A stretch of DNA of 64,000 nucleotides from Nageia nagi (taxonomy: Eukaryota; Pinophyta), in the NCBI GenBank assembly GCA_050084985.1, contig JBITNC010000001.1, positions 171,864,001 through 171,928,000 of the forward strand. The letters are read 5' to 3'. The notes under the pieces were generated by a model. That model was not told the origin of the DNA. It did no database searches and saw nothing but the letters and a program-made list of their open reading frames with translations. Both the position numbers and the translations under genes were made by a program. Below are positions 22,900-37,581 of this stretch, one piece after another (position 1 is the stretch's first letter; every line of letters starts with the position of its first letter).

Positions 22900-25785
22900 T
22901 TCCATGTAAACTAAATGATATACTTTTGAACCAAAGTCTTTCTTAATTGATCATGAAGTTATTGTTCCATTTGTAAAGTTTGTTGATTTTGTTTATGCAC
23001 TAAATCCCCTATATTAAACTTATGAATTTTATATTTCTTGTCAAAATCTTTTTTAATGCAATTTTTATAAGTTTGCATATGCTCTAATGCATGAAATCAT
23101 CTTTCATCTAATAACAATATTGATCTAATAGTGCTTGACAAGCTACTTCATTTGTAGACTATGATGTGATCTTGCAAAGTAATTTATAAAGAGGGAATTT
23201 CTATTTCTAAAGGTAACACTGCTTCTACCCCATAAACTAAAGAAAATGGGGTTGCCCTAGTAGGAGTTTAAATGCTAGTGAGATATGCCCATAAAGCATA
23301 TGAAATTCTTGAATGCCAATCTCTATGGTAATTATTAACTACTTTAAGAAAAATACTTCAAATAGTTTTTATTTGTAGCTTCAACTTGTCCATTTCCCTA
23401 AGGATAATATGGTATCAAGAAACTAATCCTGATATGATACCCTTTACATAAGGCCAATACCTCCTTGTTTTTGAAATTCTTGCCATTATCAATGATAATT
23501 TGAGTAGGAATTCTAAAATGACATATGATATGGCATTTTATGAATTTTGCTATTTTTGGACCTTTGGTAGAAATCATTGGGATAACTTTGAGCCATTTTG
23601 TAAAATATTCTATAACTATGATTATAAATTTATGGCCACCTAAAGAGGTAGGAGAAATTTGATCTATAAAATCTAATGCCCATATTGAAAAAGGTCATAA
23701 TGATTGCATAGGCTATAAAGCTTGTGATGTTTGATTTAATAAATTAGCATGTTGTTGACATTTGAAATATTTTTTAAGATATTTAACACAATTATGTTTC
23801 ATGGTAGGATAATAATATCCCATGTGTATTAGTCACTTTGTGATGGCTAGACCACTAAAGTGTCCTCCACATATTCTATCATGTGCACATGAGGATGAAA
23901 TTTATGAGTTTTCCCACTCCAAACATCTAAGCAATATTCCATCAAAACCTCTATGATATAGAATATCTCCTAACATGTAATAGTAAGAGGCTTTTAATTT
24001 AAATACCTTTTTAGCTAATTTTGTTAAATTGAGAGGTAAAAATCCATCCCTCAAAAATTTAGCTAATTGAATGTGCCATAAATTTTTATCTTCTATTGTA
24101 ATGTTGAGAACCTCATGGTCTACATTATCCATTTCCAATGAAGATTTTGTGATTTGAATTATTTCAATGTGAATAGATCATCAATGAAGATCTTATGGTA
24201 TTAAAAATCCAATAGATTCCATAGCATAAACAAACCTATTAATTGATCTAGGTGTTGGCTCTATCTCATATTTTTTAAATGATTGTAATAGAGTATTCAT
24301 CATTTTTTTAATATGTTTGAATCAAAGGTTCTTTACATTAGAAAATTCCTTTAACTTGATTTATGATTAATAATGAATCACCAATAAATTTTAGTTTCCT
24401 TATTCTCAATTTTATGGTAATCTTTATGGCTAATATTAAAGCTTCATATTCAACATTATTATTTGTGCATGGAAAATTAAGTTTAAAAGAATATGGTATT
24501 GTCACTCCTTATGGTGTAATAAATACAACAGTGATACCTCCACTTTGTTCACATAGAGATACATAAAAATAGATTACCATATCCCATTCTTCATTAGGAT
24601 AAATAAGAATTTTCATTTCTCATCTGGCAATTCAATTATAAGAGGCTTATCATCTTGTAAAGGTGCTTCTATAAGATAATCAACTATGAATTAACCCTTG
24701 ATGGATTTTTAGCTTATGAATTGTATATAAAATTCTATTAAATGCATAATCCATTTATATTTCCTAGCATTTTGATAGGTTTTATTCATCATATATTTTA
24801 ATGGATCTGCTTTAACAATCACATAAGTTGTATGATTTAACATTTAGTGTCTAAATTTTTTTGTTGCAAAGACTACCGCTAAACATAAATTTTTCATGTA
24901 TACATATCTTATCTCATAATCAACTAGTTTGACTAAGATAGTATACAACTCATTCTTTATTATTTTCATTCTTTTGAGCAAGCATTATTCCTAAAGTAGC
25001 TTCCATGGCTGATGAATAAAGCAAAAATGATTCCCCTTCTCTTTGAGGAATCAAAATTGGAGGTGATAAAAGATAACATTTTATTTCTTCAAATACTTCT
25101 TATCATTCTTTGTCCCAATGAAATATGATTCCATTTTTTAACAATTTATTAAAAGGTTTGCATTTATCAGATAATTATGATATTAAAAGCCTTATGGTTT
25201 ATAACTTTTCTTGCAAACTTTGTAATTATTTTATATTCGAAGGAGGAGGCATATTTGATATGGCTTTTATGTTATTTGGATCTACTTCAATTCCTTTTCT
25301 TGACACGAGAAAAACCTAATAACTTTCTTGAAGTGACTAAAAATAAATTTATTTGGATTTAATTGAAAATTATGTTCCCATAGACTATCAAATATTTTTA
25401 TAAGTACTTTTAGATGTTCTTCTCTAGTTTTATATTTAGCTAGTAAATCATCCACAATATCATGCATATAGTCATGAAAGATATATGTCATTGCTCATTG
25501 GTAAGTAGCTCTAACAATTTTCAAACCCTAAGGTATTACTTTGTAATAAAATATTCCCCATAGTGTTGTAAATGTCATTTTATGTTGATATTTTGTAGCT
25601 ACTTTTATTTAGTTGTAACCATAAAATCTATCCATGAGTGATAACATTTCATATCCAGTAATGGCATCGATCAAATTATCAATATTTAGAAGTGGAAAAT
25701 CATATTTTAGATAAGCCTTATTCAGATGTAATGCATCCACTAATTATCATCAACCAAAGCCCTAATTTTGACCTAATTTTTTTTT
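22900..25785 (-). pseudogene. pol: Broken gypsy pol: RT, two RNase H domains, integrase
   Basis: Right to left: the RT core (LNKAYLKYDFPLLNIDNLID near 25740, a MLSLMDRFYGYN segment, then HDIVDDLLAKYKTREEHLKV near 25390-25470). Next is a Ty3-type RNase H (LCLAVVFATKKFRH near 24870-24910; NARKYKWIMHLIEF near 24720-24770). A second, archaeal-like RNase H follows (PYSFKLNFPCTNNNVEYEAL near 24430-24500, then GDSLLIINQVKG). Integrase comes last: the zinc-binding lead-in at 23902-24138, WALDFIDQI near 23660, IIIDNGKNF near 23480, GNGQVEATNK near 23370, and a GDLV segment near 23000. The integrase D, D and E positions are still visible. The RT box reads VDDLL without the preceding Tyr because a stretch is missing. 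Stops and shifts occur throughout. Two RNase H domains in this order place the element in the Tat lineage. Confidence 0.85.
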
Positions 25786-28700
25786 GTAACACTCGAATGA
25801 TCTAGGAATGAACTAGGCAATCCCACATGAGTTTGATATGTTGCTAGCTAGCTCAGCACTCACATGGCAAGATTGGCCAAGAACCTAGGGTAACCAACCC
25901 TAATAAATTTTTTTGGTGTTCACTTTTCAACACTCACCCTATTGAAAAGAAGCCTCAAAAGTAACCTCAACATTTCTATTCCATGTCACATGTGCAATAG
26001 GCTTTTTGATTATGGTGTAGTGGTTTTCTACCTGGGGCCCATATCACCCAAGGGATTGCACTTCCACTAAGTTAGACATCATCTCTTGATGATAACTCTC
26101 CATCTCATAGGAGTAGTTAACTTATCCTAGGCAAGCTTCCTTATGAGCATGTAGCATCGCCTATGGAACAATCGTCATATCCCTATCTACTAACTGCAAG
26201 TGATATGACTACTAATTACCATCACCTAGTAATAGTAGTTTTTCCAATTGATATCACCACCTCACTCACCTATCAAGAAATATGAGTACTAACCTACCCA
26301 TAACTATCAGTTAGTCTCACCATGTGGTTTGACATACCCATGCCCATAACTTGGGGAGTCATGGATATTAAATAATATCCTTGAGTGGTTATTTAGTTTA
26401 ATATATTTTTAAATGTGTTGAAAAAAGAATCAACTATGTCCTATTGACCATATACTAATATTTTCAAATAGTGAAGTGGGTATAAGACATGTTCCAAGGT
26501 TTAACACCATTCATTCTTACCCACGAGGAGTACCTCGAAAGTCTTAGTTATAGCTTACATAGGAAAGCACATATTTTCTTGTTTTATCCCATATGCATTG
26601 TATCACATATGCGGATATACTTTTTAAAATATCTCTTGAATACATAAAGTAACAAGTTGTTAGGGAGAATCTTGCTACTATTGCTACAAAAGTAATGTGG
26701 TGCTAAGTGGTCCTCATGTAAAGAATATTATTTTTGTTTATCATTTAGCAAGGTAGGTTTACTTGGCAAAGGTTCTTCATCATTTTTCTTACATTCATCC
26801 AAAGAATCTCAAATAATTCCATTTATCTCATGGGATCCCATTGATATCCAATTTTATCCCAAGGGTCCCTAAAATATCCCAATTGCTCACAAATTGTCAT
26901 TTGGAACCTTAACTCTAGTTTAGGGTTGATTCTAAGTTGATAGGATAATTTTGGACTTGTCAGAATTACAAACATAATTCATCTATAACTCTTATCTAAA
27001 AAATATTAATCTTACTCCTATTTTTCAAAGCATTAATCCTAACATGTAATAATCATAATTTTGATCTTAAAGAAAAAGTAAAATCATCTATCTTACATTC
27101 ATTTTGCAATATATTAACAAAAGATAAGTACAAAATAATCCTCATTAAACATTTCTAAATAAATGATCAATTACAAGAAAATTGAATATATCTCATAAAT
27201 GCATTTGTCAATATCTAATATAATGATAAAACTTTTGTAACTTATTACAAGAACATTAATACACAATAAAGTTAATACAATTTAAAAAATTTGGTAATTC
27301 ATCATCCTTTCGTAATACAAATATAGTATAACATGCTATTGAGTGAGTCATTTTATGGTTTGTTGTGGAAATACATCCATTGATCTTCAAACAACAAGCA
27401 TCGATCATCTCCATCATTCTTCAAACAATGAGCATTGAACATCGATCATTCCCTTGGAACTCAGTGGTTGGATCAAGTACTAGGAAGGAGGAAGATCAAG
27501 ACATACCATTTTTTTTTACCATTATGCAAATGAAAACTAACTTTTATGACTATGTTATTGACCTCATGAGGGTTTTTATACCACTAGCGATACCTCACTT
27601 CCTTGGTCTTATTAACTTTGATTGATTGACATTCTAACCATATCATATTTCTAATATCACTACATCCTCAAATAATTAAAAGCACTCAACTTGAAATCTC
27701 CTATATCACTTCCTTTGTAGCATATACATATATATTTTCTTTTAAAATAAAACTTTAGTATCCAATTCTAACTTTGAATACTAATTAATTTAAAAGATCA
27801 CATATTATACCTTGTTTCTATAATTTAGCCACATTAATTCTATGAGATGACTATGACATAAAATTCTTCCTTTAAACATTAGTTGCCCTTTTACCTTTTT
27901 GTTTCAATGTAAATCAACGTGGATGAATTTGTTAAAGGTGAGTACCAAATATTTGGATGACATTATTCATAACCTTAAACAACATTAAGTTATGACTATC
28001 TTATCCTTGATATTCTCTTTTAGAAAGGGAGGTGAAATGGAAGTAATTAATAGGGTTTGTTATCAAATTACTCAATGATGAAGTCATTTAAGTTGAGCAA
28101 CATTAAATATAAATTCAAACTCTACAAATTTTATTAGTATATATCCATCATGTGCCATCATAGACAATTAATAAGAAAATAAAAAATGGCATTTTAGATT
28201 ATATGAAAAACATATCATGGGAAGCAAACAAACGAAATTAAATAAATAAAAAAAAGCTTACATCATTCGCCAGAACTTTCTAGCATATATTATTGTAGGG
28301 GTTCAAGAAGAATGTATAGAGATCCATCCAAGTAGTTGAAAAATGGATTTCAAGTTAGATATATCATTATGAATGCTTATATAGAACATAAAGAATTCAC
28401 AAGTTGAAAACAATAGCAAAGTATACGAGGCTTATGATAGGTACCATTTTAAAATACAAACAAAGTCATATGCATGGTTCCAAAAACATTGAAACATGAA
28501 ATTATCTCTCCCAGCATGTATTATCATCATAGATCAAAAAAGAGGAATAGGTATTTCACAGGCAAAAAGACTATGCATAGTGGTTTCAAAAATGCGACAG
28601 AAAAAGTATATTATGCTAATGAAAGAAAAATCTTCAAGGATCATTGTAAAACTTATTACACTACTTATCTACCTACGTTCAGATTGGAAAAAGATATGAA

Positions 28701-30470
28701 AATAATAGGTCCAAACATTACAAAGGGTAACACAGGTATTCAAATTCTAATAGGAATAGGATAGGCATAGAGTAGATCACAAATGTCTCCATAAATTTTT
28801 ATGTGCCATGAGGCAATTAATGTAATATAAGAATAACTGAGAATGTAAATGGGATTTCATAGGTAGCTACAAAGATTTTATATATGCACAAGGGAGACTA
28901 TGCAAATAGGAAAATAAATTGAACTCAATAATCTTTGCTAGCAATCTTTTAGTATATGCTATCACGAGAATTTGTTGAAGAAGATCTAACAATCCGTTAT
29001 CAATAATGGAAATGGTTTCGTATTGAATTTGATAGGGAGAAGGGTCAAACAAGATTGTGCAAGAAGCATGAAGAGACTCAAATTCCTAAATAGTACTAGG
29101 TCTTGTGAGTCACTCCTTAGAGCCTACTATGCATATTGTGGCCTTCAAAGTGTATTAAAAAATTTACTATAAAGTAAAGAGAATAATGAAAAACTCAAGG
29201 TATTTTGTTAGGATAGAGAGCATACATGGAAAGGAAAATTATCAAATCAACTATATAAAAGAATAATAAGTTAATAGAGTTTGTACTAAAATCTTTCTCA
29301 ACAAATTACAAATATTCAATTTAAAACTATGCCCTTTTCAAAAAGCAACGTAAAGTACGAACCACCACATGAGTATACTAAATATACTAGGTAGCATGTC
29401 ATTTCAAATAGAACAAGACCATTATCATCAACTATTTCTTACAATTTTTATCAAATAAATCTACTATACATATTTTAAATAATACCAAATAAGGACTACT
29501 TTAACTAAACATTTAAAAAAAAAATAATTGCAAAAGAATGCACCTTGAATTGGATAGGAAAGAGAGACCTTTTTTTTCTTCACATAATCCAAGCTTGAGT
29601 ATAACCAAAAAAAAATGAAATTAGAAAGATATAGATAGGTATTATTTGTTGGTATTTTTCCAATTCTCTACTCCTTTATATAGACATCTCCTCATACCTT
29701 CAATAATTTTTGGATAGGTTTGCTTAAAGTTGGAAATGATGGTAATGGCATTTAATACTATGGAATCTTTTTTATTAGTTGACAATTTAGTGCCAACTCT
29801 TATCCACACCTAACACAAAAATACAAAACTAAGTAGGGTATTTTCTTTATTATTTTCCTAGCTATTAAATATCATGTCATACCACAAGGAGACCTTAGTC
29901 TCTATCTAATAGTGTTTTTACTATTAGCCCTATGTGGCAATAATATGGAAACTTATATTCAATTTTTACCCCATTAAATTATTTTTCTAGCCTTATAATA
30001 ATTTTCAAATTTAACTAAAGGTATATCCCCTTTTTCCCTCCATTTAAAAATTTGAATTTAAAAAATACCAAACAAGGGAAAACACATCTTTACCTATGAC
30101 AGTCACCTCATCCTACAGAGTAAGGTTAATCCACATAGTTTTGCAAACATATTTTCATTAAGAAATCAATAATCACAACAATTATTCTAGATGCATGTAC
30201 ATGATTTATGATGGTCATAGGGTGTGTCAACAAATCAATGCCAATAATTTCCTCCTCTTACCCTTTTGTTCCCATCATCGATTCACCTTTGGTTCGTAGG
30301 GTCTTTGGGTTGCTTCTCCATCCTATGACCTATGTCAAAACATATTGAAACCAGCATCAATTGTCGTAAATGATATATATTCACATATCAAACTTGTCAT
30401 TCATAGTATTATGCAAACATAATTCATTCAAATCCTCAATGGTACTCAAGGTCAAATAATGTCTTGAGGT
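25786..30470. other. 4.7-kb insert splitting the gypsy RT; identity unknown
   Basis: RT coding stops near 30480 (after CIDFRDL) and resumes near 25770 (LHLNKAYLKYD), so this stretch is foreign to the RT gene. On the + strand it opens TGTAACACTCGAATG after a T run and closes GGTTGTGACA, which resemble LTR ends (TG..CA). No matching terminal repeats or target duplication were found by eye. 25800-26600 has more G and C than its surroundings; the rest is AT-rich. Open frames up to 96 codons (28474-28764) show no recognised motif. Confidence 0.6.
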
Positions 30471-32663
30471 GGGTTGTGACATTAGATCTCTAAAATCTAT
30501 GCAAATTCAAATCTTACTATTAGGTTTTTTAACTAGAACCATATTGGAAATCTAATATGAATAATCAATTTGTTGTATAAATTTTACTTCCAATAAATTT
30601 TGTAATTCTTATTTTACCTTCAATTCTATTGTAGGATGCATTTTTCATAATTTTTGTTTTATTGGCTTATCATCTTCCTTAAGATCTAAATTATGTACCA
30701 CTAAGTTTGAATCCAATCTAGACATATCCACATATGACCATCAAAATACTTTTTATTTTTCTTTGAGAATGGATGTAAACATTTTCCATTCATTTTCACT
30801 TTAGGATTTTTCTAATTGGACAATTTTTGGATTACAAGGATCATCACTTAAATATATTTCAATTATTTCTTCAATTAACACATGGGATCCTTCTTCCAAT
30901 TGATTGGGTACTAGAATCCATTTTTTATCATCTTGATTATTTTACTCATATTCACCTAAATCTTGTTCATTTAAGGTTGTATTTGTTGTTGGTTCAAATG
31001 TTTGGAATATAATATTTATATATTTAAATTCTTTTACTATTGGTTTTTTAGAAATGAGCGTAAAATATGCAGTATTTTCATTTATAATGAAATTTGATGC
31101 AGATGCTTTTGAATCCGATGAACTTAATCTCTCAAACTCATGACTTCCATACCAATCAAAGGAAATTTATTCTAATTTTAAATTAGATACTTCCTCAATG
31201 GGGATCATGTTGATTGAAATAATATTAGAGAATAGATTTTTACTTATCAAAATTTTTGACTCTACAATACTCTAATTTGCTATCCACTTAAAGTCTTCAA
31301 TTATATTTTCATATTCAAGACTTTCAGGTTCTAATTCAACTATTTCAGTATGGGATTATCTTTTATTTTTTGCTTTATATCCCAATACTATTTTATCAAA
31401 TTGTAATTGATAATGAACATCAATTGTATATATAGACCCTTTTTCATAATAACTTAAACCATGTCCTTTTCATTGACATATATGAAAATATATTTGGAAA
31501 AAATATCATACAAAAGGTGATAAATATTCCAATGAATTGTAAAATACACCTTCATGTGGTTTAGGTAAAGGAATTGGTGATGGTTATATATGGATTATGT
31601 ATACAAAGAGTGTCTAATTAAGGGAACTTCCTAATGGTATTACTTGCCCCACCACACTAGGGGATTCATTAGGTCATCCAATGTATTGGGTAGAGGGAAT
31701 ATTAAATATTACATCATCAATCTCATATTCCCCTATACCCAAGTCAGATAACTTTATTGTTATTGGATAAATATTTGATGATTCATTATATTATTTATCA
31801 TCATCATTTTATGATGAGATATTTATTTGGGATTAAACTTTAGTGATGAAGCTTTATTTAATTCATCCAATTTATGAGATCTTTTTTCCCAAGAATCCCT
31901 CTCTTGTGGTGTTGCATTTATTTTTGGTTATGAACTATTATCAACCTTTAGATTTGTATTAAATGAATTTTATTGATCAATAACTTGTTTTTCTTTTAAA
32001 GTATTTAAACAAGTATGATTATTTTTACCCACATCAACTACTAGTGGTTCATTTATTGGTATAGGTGCCCTAAAAAAATAAGTAGATGGTAAGGCTACAT
32101 CATTTGGCAAGTAGTGTTACAATGTGAATATTAATTTTTATCACCAGATACACAATATACTACTCCATGAATATATTTCAAATAATTATGATACATTGAT
32201 GGAATACATTGCATATCTCTAATACAAGGTCTTCCTAAAGGAATATATATTGAGTAATATACCCTTCAATAACTTGTAATAAAGTTTGTATTATTTTTTA
32301 TCCCACAATAATAGGTAATGTGATTGATCCTATTGTCCAATATAAAATATTGTTAAATGATTTTAGTTGGAGGGATTGTGCTGAAATGTGTGAGAAGGGG
32401 AGATTTAGATTCTTATATGAAACCATTGAAATAATGTTTATGGCTTAACATTCATCAATTAGGATTATTTTAAATGTTTTTCCATCAACTTCAGCTATGA
32501 TATGCAAAGGTGGATCTAAACCTTGTGTCCTATTTGAATACTTTATTTCATGATCATAAAAAGTAATTGTAGGTTTTTGACTTGTTTTAACATTTTCTTT
32601 AAAGGATACAAAACTTTCAAAATCATTTATATGCAATTCAATTGTTTGTAATAATTGCTTCAT
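30471..32663 (-). pseudogene. pol: Broken gypsy pol: protease, linker and RT start
   Basis: At 32445-32663 a frame reads TITFYDHEIKYSNRTQGLDP, then PLHIIAEVDGKTFKIILIDE, the lead-in to a Tat-type aspartic protease. The active-site triad, normally D(S/T)G, reads DEC, so the protease would be inactive. A long decayed linker (about 30700-32400) follows. The first part of RT lies at about 30480-30690, with HPTIELKVK, LLEVKFIQQIDYS, ISNMVLVKKPNSKI and CIDFRDL. The remainder of RT lies on the far side of the 4.7-kb insert. Frames are interrupted by stops, several where Gln or Trp codons are expected. Confidence 0.8.
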
Positions 32664-32838
32664 TACATCTTTATGATATTTAGATTGTTATAATAATTCA
32701 AACAATGATATTTTTACTTATGAATTTTTTAATTACTGATGCAAATATCCTTTTACAAAAACTTTGGGAGGTTATGACTTAAGTATATGTGGTTGAAACC
32801 TTATCTTGTTAATTATTTGGCATAACATTTTGCTTCCC

Positions 32839-35261
32839 CTATAACTTTTGAGCTCTTGTAGAAACACTTATCATGCCTATGAAGGTTGAATTATCATAAC
32901 TCCATTTATGTGTTACTTGATTTTCATGTAGATGCAATGAAACATTATTAGTTTGATATTGTGGAAGTGGGTTTTGATAAATCCTTAAATTTTGATTAGG
33001 AATTGCAATAATATTATCAACCTCTAACTTTCCACTATCAATTAAATCTTGAATTGCATTATTTAATGTTCTACATTTATTTGTATCATGACCCTTTTGA
33101 TGATGTTTGTGATGAAATTTATTTTCATTATACCATATACTTTCTATAGTATTTGGATTTTCTAATCTTATATTAGGAAAAGTGATTATTTTATGGTCAC
33201 ATAACTTTCTCAAAATATCATAAAGAGATTCTAATAAAGGTGTGAACTTTCTTTTAGGTATAGAATCCCTTTCCACATATTGAATTGGATATGGTTCAAT
33301 TTTTTTTACAATAGAAACCTTATTAGCTGGTAATTATTTACTCTTTTTTTTGTTTAATTTTTATTTTTAGTTTAACCTTCTCATTTTTTAGTTTTTATTT
33401 CTCCATCTTGAATTTTAACTTTTTTCAATTATTACTGCTTGAGAAATAGCTTCTTCAAAAGTTTTATGTTGTTAAATTAACAATGCACTAGTAGTAGGTA
33501 TCAAACAACTTTGACTAAATAATTTGACCAATTCCTCTTGAGATAAACTATAAGGCATACTTGTTAATATCACCCTCCATCATGAGATAAGTTCAGTAAC
33601 TAATTTTTGAAGAAATTGTAGTAACCTTGTGAGATCAGTGATGGAGGTATTATCTTTAATGTTAATCTTAAAGTGCTCCAAGAATATATTTGCTAATTGA
33701 GAGTATGAACTAATACTATATTCTGGTAGATTATTATACCAATACATTGGTTGATCCCACAAGCATCGTAGAAAAGATACATAGCATTAGTACATCATCA
33801 TTAGCAATTAATAACTTGAATATTTAAATCTCCTTAAATATTTTTTTTTATTTTAAATGGTTCAATTTTTGGAATTTTGAATTTAAAAGGAATTTCCTTT
33901 TTTAGAACACTAGGATGAATTGGCTCATTACAAATTTTTTTATAAGACATTTTTTATTTACCTTGCATATACAACTCCTTTTCTGTTTCTTTTAACCTTT
34001 TATGGAGATCATAATCTTCTCTTGTTTCTTTTACTCTTGGTTGATTTTATAAGTGTATAAGATATTCTTCATTTCTTGGACATGCTTCTCTTTGTATCCT
34101 TGAAAAGGTATATATCCTTATTTATAAGGTGTCCTTGCATCATAATAAGCCTCATCATATGGTGGTGTTGAAGGTGGAGGTTGATGAGGAGGTTGATATG
34201 CTTATCCTATATCCTTAAGTGGAGGAAAATAATATATTTGAAGTTCATTTTGTCTATTTCTATGTGAAATAGATTTTTTCTTAGCAAAATAAGGAGCTTT
34301 ATATCTATACACTCCATGGCCTTACGGTGATAATGATCATGCCCTAGGCTATCCTTTATTATCTCTATTCAATATTTGATCAAAGCCACCTTGATTTTGA
34401 TTTTGAATATTTTGCTTATTATATTAGAATATTGTAGCAGATTGCTTTGGTGTACATTTAATACATGTTAAGCTTACACTTGATGTTGTTCAGTAAATTT
34501 GAATTATTTTTTCTTTTATTGATCATATTGAGCTAATATTTGTTGTTGTTGTGACATATTACTTTGAGGTGCATATTATTTCCTATGAGGATAAGGAGGT
34601 ATTTATTATAACCTATATTTTGATAAATTATGTTGATTTTGTTATTCTTGATTAGCTCTTGTATGTCATGCCAAAGGAGAGGTCTATTTGGTATTAAAAT
34701 ATGAAAATGATTATCATACACCTTAAAAGAATTTTTTTGCTTTAATATCAAAGTTCCTATATGTATGGAGATTCAATCATCAAATTCTTCCATTTGTATT
34801 GATATTGTAGAAGGTAAATAATCCTACCTTATTAAATATGATTGGACTAATTGTCCATCTGGTAAATATCATATGATATGATTATACTTAGGCCTAAAAG
34901 GACCTCTTTGCATAACTATATCAACCAATTGTGTTCTTGAAGGAGGAGCATTTACTTCTTCATTATCTTCTATATATCTTATTTCTTTTATTTTTTATTT
35001 TTTATCTTTCCTTAAATATGGAAAATCTAAGGGAATACTATGAGTATGAGGTGAAGATTGAGGAATTTTTAATTTTGATAGGCATTGTCTAACATCATTC
35101 AAATCATTATCAAGAGGATCCTAATATGCCCCAAGATTTGCATCTCAAGGTGTTTCTCTTCTTGATTGACTCCTATTAGAACTATAACTTCCTCTTTCTA
35201 GGTCATACTCATATTGAGGTTCTTGATCTTGATGAGATCTTTAGGAATGAGTTTGCACCAT
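32839..35261 (-). pseudogene. gag: Broken gypsy gag
   Basis: The likely start is the ATG at 35259-35261 (MVQTHS, then an in-frame stop). A proline- and charge-rich N-terminal region follows. The capsid core lies at 33580-33762: MYWYNNLPEYSISSYSQLAN, then IFLEHFKINIKDNTSITDL, a typical plant gypsy gag pattern. The C-terminal segment at 32839-33276 has KFHHKHHQKGHDTNKCRTLN followed by NAIQDLIDSGKLE, matching the single zinc-knuckle-like FH..KGHDT..C motif of Tat gag. About 800 codons would be normal for the family. Multiple stops and shifts make it non-functional. Confidence 0.82.
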
Positions 35262-37559
35262 TTTTTTAATTTTTAATTTTATTAAACTATATAAAGAACA
35301 CAAACATCGAACATAAAAATTATATTTTTATCTTTTTGTTTTATATTTGCGAGAAAATAATTGAATGCATAAACATCTTACATGATTCCTTACCTTTTAT
35401 GGTGTGATTATCTTTTTCTATCTTTTTTTTGGACAAATTTGACTAATCTTTTTATATAAGTGATGTGAAATGTATGTTTTGATCTTTTTAGTTTTTCTAA
35501 AACATTTTATCTAGTAAAGTGTTAAATCAAGGTAGGTTGGTAATCCTAATAGGCTATCTATGGTTAAGTAATGAATTGGTACTTAAATTGGTCCCCTTAG
35601 TGAAATGGAGTTCAAGGGATACCATTGAGAACTATCTTGATGATTAAATACAACTATAGCCCTCTTTTTTATAGTTTTTTGGTATAAAGTAATGACTTCT
35701 TACCTATGAACCCAATATTCATCTCTAGGTTTTGGCTCTAAAGCTCATTGGATTACATCGGTGGAGACATAAAAGAATAAGAATTAATGGTTGGTAATGA
35801 TGTCCAACTCATTAATGTTCATTTTACCATGTATTATGATTATGCATCTAATAAAGCAAAATGAGTATGAATGCAATCTCTAACCCTCCTAATCATACAT
35901 ATCCATTGATTAAAAGTTCTTCAATGTGATTCAAACATTATTTTATTTAATGTATATATAAATCTAATTAACCCATGAGGTTCATTACCAAATTGATTCA
36001 TCACCAAATTTAAATGAAATTCATTCACTCTTCCAAGTGTGGAAGTAATTAAGTGTGGTTTATAGAAAAATAAAAATGTTAGAAAAAGACATGGGGAGAC
36101 CTTCCCAAGGAGAGACTAGAGAGAAACTCAATGAATAGGATATAGCAAATGGAAAGCAATCAACTCTACATCAAATAAACAAATCTCAACCCACCTTTGG
36201 GATGAATAAAAGATTTATTAATTGGAATATTCCAACAATAAAGAGGTAGTTGGGTTGTATCTCAACTATGATTCAGATGTATTTTGACTACAATTTGATA
36301 ATTTTCTATTAATACAATTTGTATAGTAGGTTGCATTAGGCCTACCAATAGGTTATAATTGGGTAGCATATGAACTTATTTTGTTAATATTTGGTTTGCA
36401 AATTTTATTAGCTACTACCAAGTATAGCTGGGTAGCAGTTTCCTATTTTGGAAACCATTTTGTGATCATTTTTTTGGGGTTTGAATAAAATCCCTCTCTG
36501 CTTTTGATAATATAATTTACCCTTATTATCAAAATTAAGTGTGGTTAATTACCTCTCCTTACAAGTCATAATAAACCTTTGAATGCCTTTCAACATGGTA
36601 AGGGTAGATAAGTGAGAAGCCTTTAATGTATGTAAATTATTTTCCCTCTGTATGAGTCACATCAACCTTTGACCACCTTTCAGTATGGTAAGGGAAGACA
36701 AGTAAGAGTATTAATGTGTATGTAGAATTTTAAAATTACATATGGATTCATTACCCCTTTTACTTAACTTTTATGATCACTTTAGATCACCATAGGTGCA
36801 AAAGTGAGAGCATACTTTGTTAAGCAAAAGTTATTTAATGTGAACGTAACCACTATGTTCATTGACCAATTTTAGTGTACCATTCTACCTTAAATCTGAT
36901 TCATTTATCTTAGATTCATTCCAAATTTAATGATTGTTAATTTCTCGTTCCAAGTGTGTAAGTAATCTAATGTAAGTTCATTTACCAAATTATGTGATAA
37001 TGCAAAAGTAAATGTTCATTTACCCTTTTTCTCTTAAATCCACTATGATCACCTAAGATCACTTTTCCATGTAAAGGGAGAGAATAAGTAGTATTAATAG
37101 AAAAAGTAGATTAGTGAGGTACTTTTTTACATGATCATTACCCAATAAATAAATAATTTAAACTTAAATAACAAAAAATAATAAAATCTTGATTAATAAG
37201 CCATACTATTATTGTTGACTACCCTTGCCTACATGTATTCTGAGAATAGAAATAAAAAATAAGGGGTTCATTCCTTTTTCCCAATCTTTACTACCTACAT
37301 TGAAATTTATATATTGATGAGAATTAGAAATGTTACCTCTATTTTTAAATGCTGATGTTCCAATCTAGTCATTGGTGTCTTTATCTAGTCATTAACATCT
37401 GACACCTGTTCATTGAAAACTTTTCTACAAAACCTAAAAAAATATAGAACAATAAACCTAAATCAATTTCAAAACCACAAGATGTAAAAACTAATTAACA
37501 AGAATTGTAAAAACACAAAGAACCCCTATGTTTTACTATTGATATCATCTACATGTGAG
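35262..37559 (-). other. 5' leader of the giant gypsy element
   Basis: About 2.3 kb lie between the primer site and gag, with no recognised coding. It contains two similar blocks, each about 100-130 bp, around 36530-36630 and 36640-36730 (shared phrase ATGGTAAGGG.AGA.AAGT), and related pieces near 36760 and 37020. Confidence 0.6.
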
Positions 37560-37561
37560 GG

Positions 37562-37581
37562 GCCCTCCTTCTAGTGCCAAA
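37562..37581 (-). promoter_or_regulatory. Primer-binding site of the giant gypsy element
   Basis: On the minus strand TTTGGCACTAGAAGGAGGGC follows directly after the LTR end (GTGTCAACA). The TTGGC(A/G)CTAGAAGGAGGG form is the type of primer site seen in plant Tat gypsy elements. The exact tRNA was not verified. Confidence 0.75.

Noticed and set aside
28474-28764. 96-codon frame inside the unknown insert
   Set aside because: No recognisable motif and a shifted overlapping frame of similar length; an open frame this long can occur by chance.
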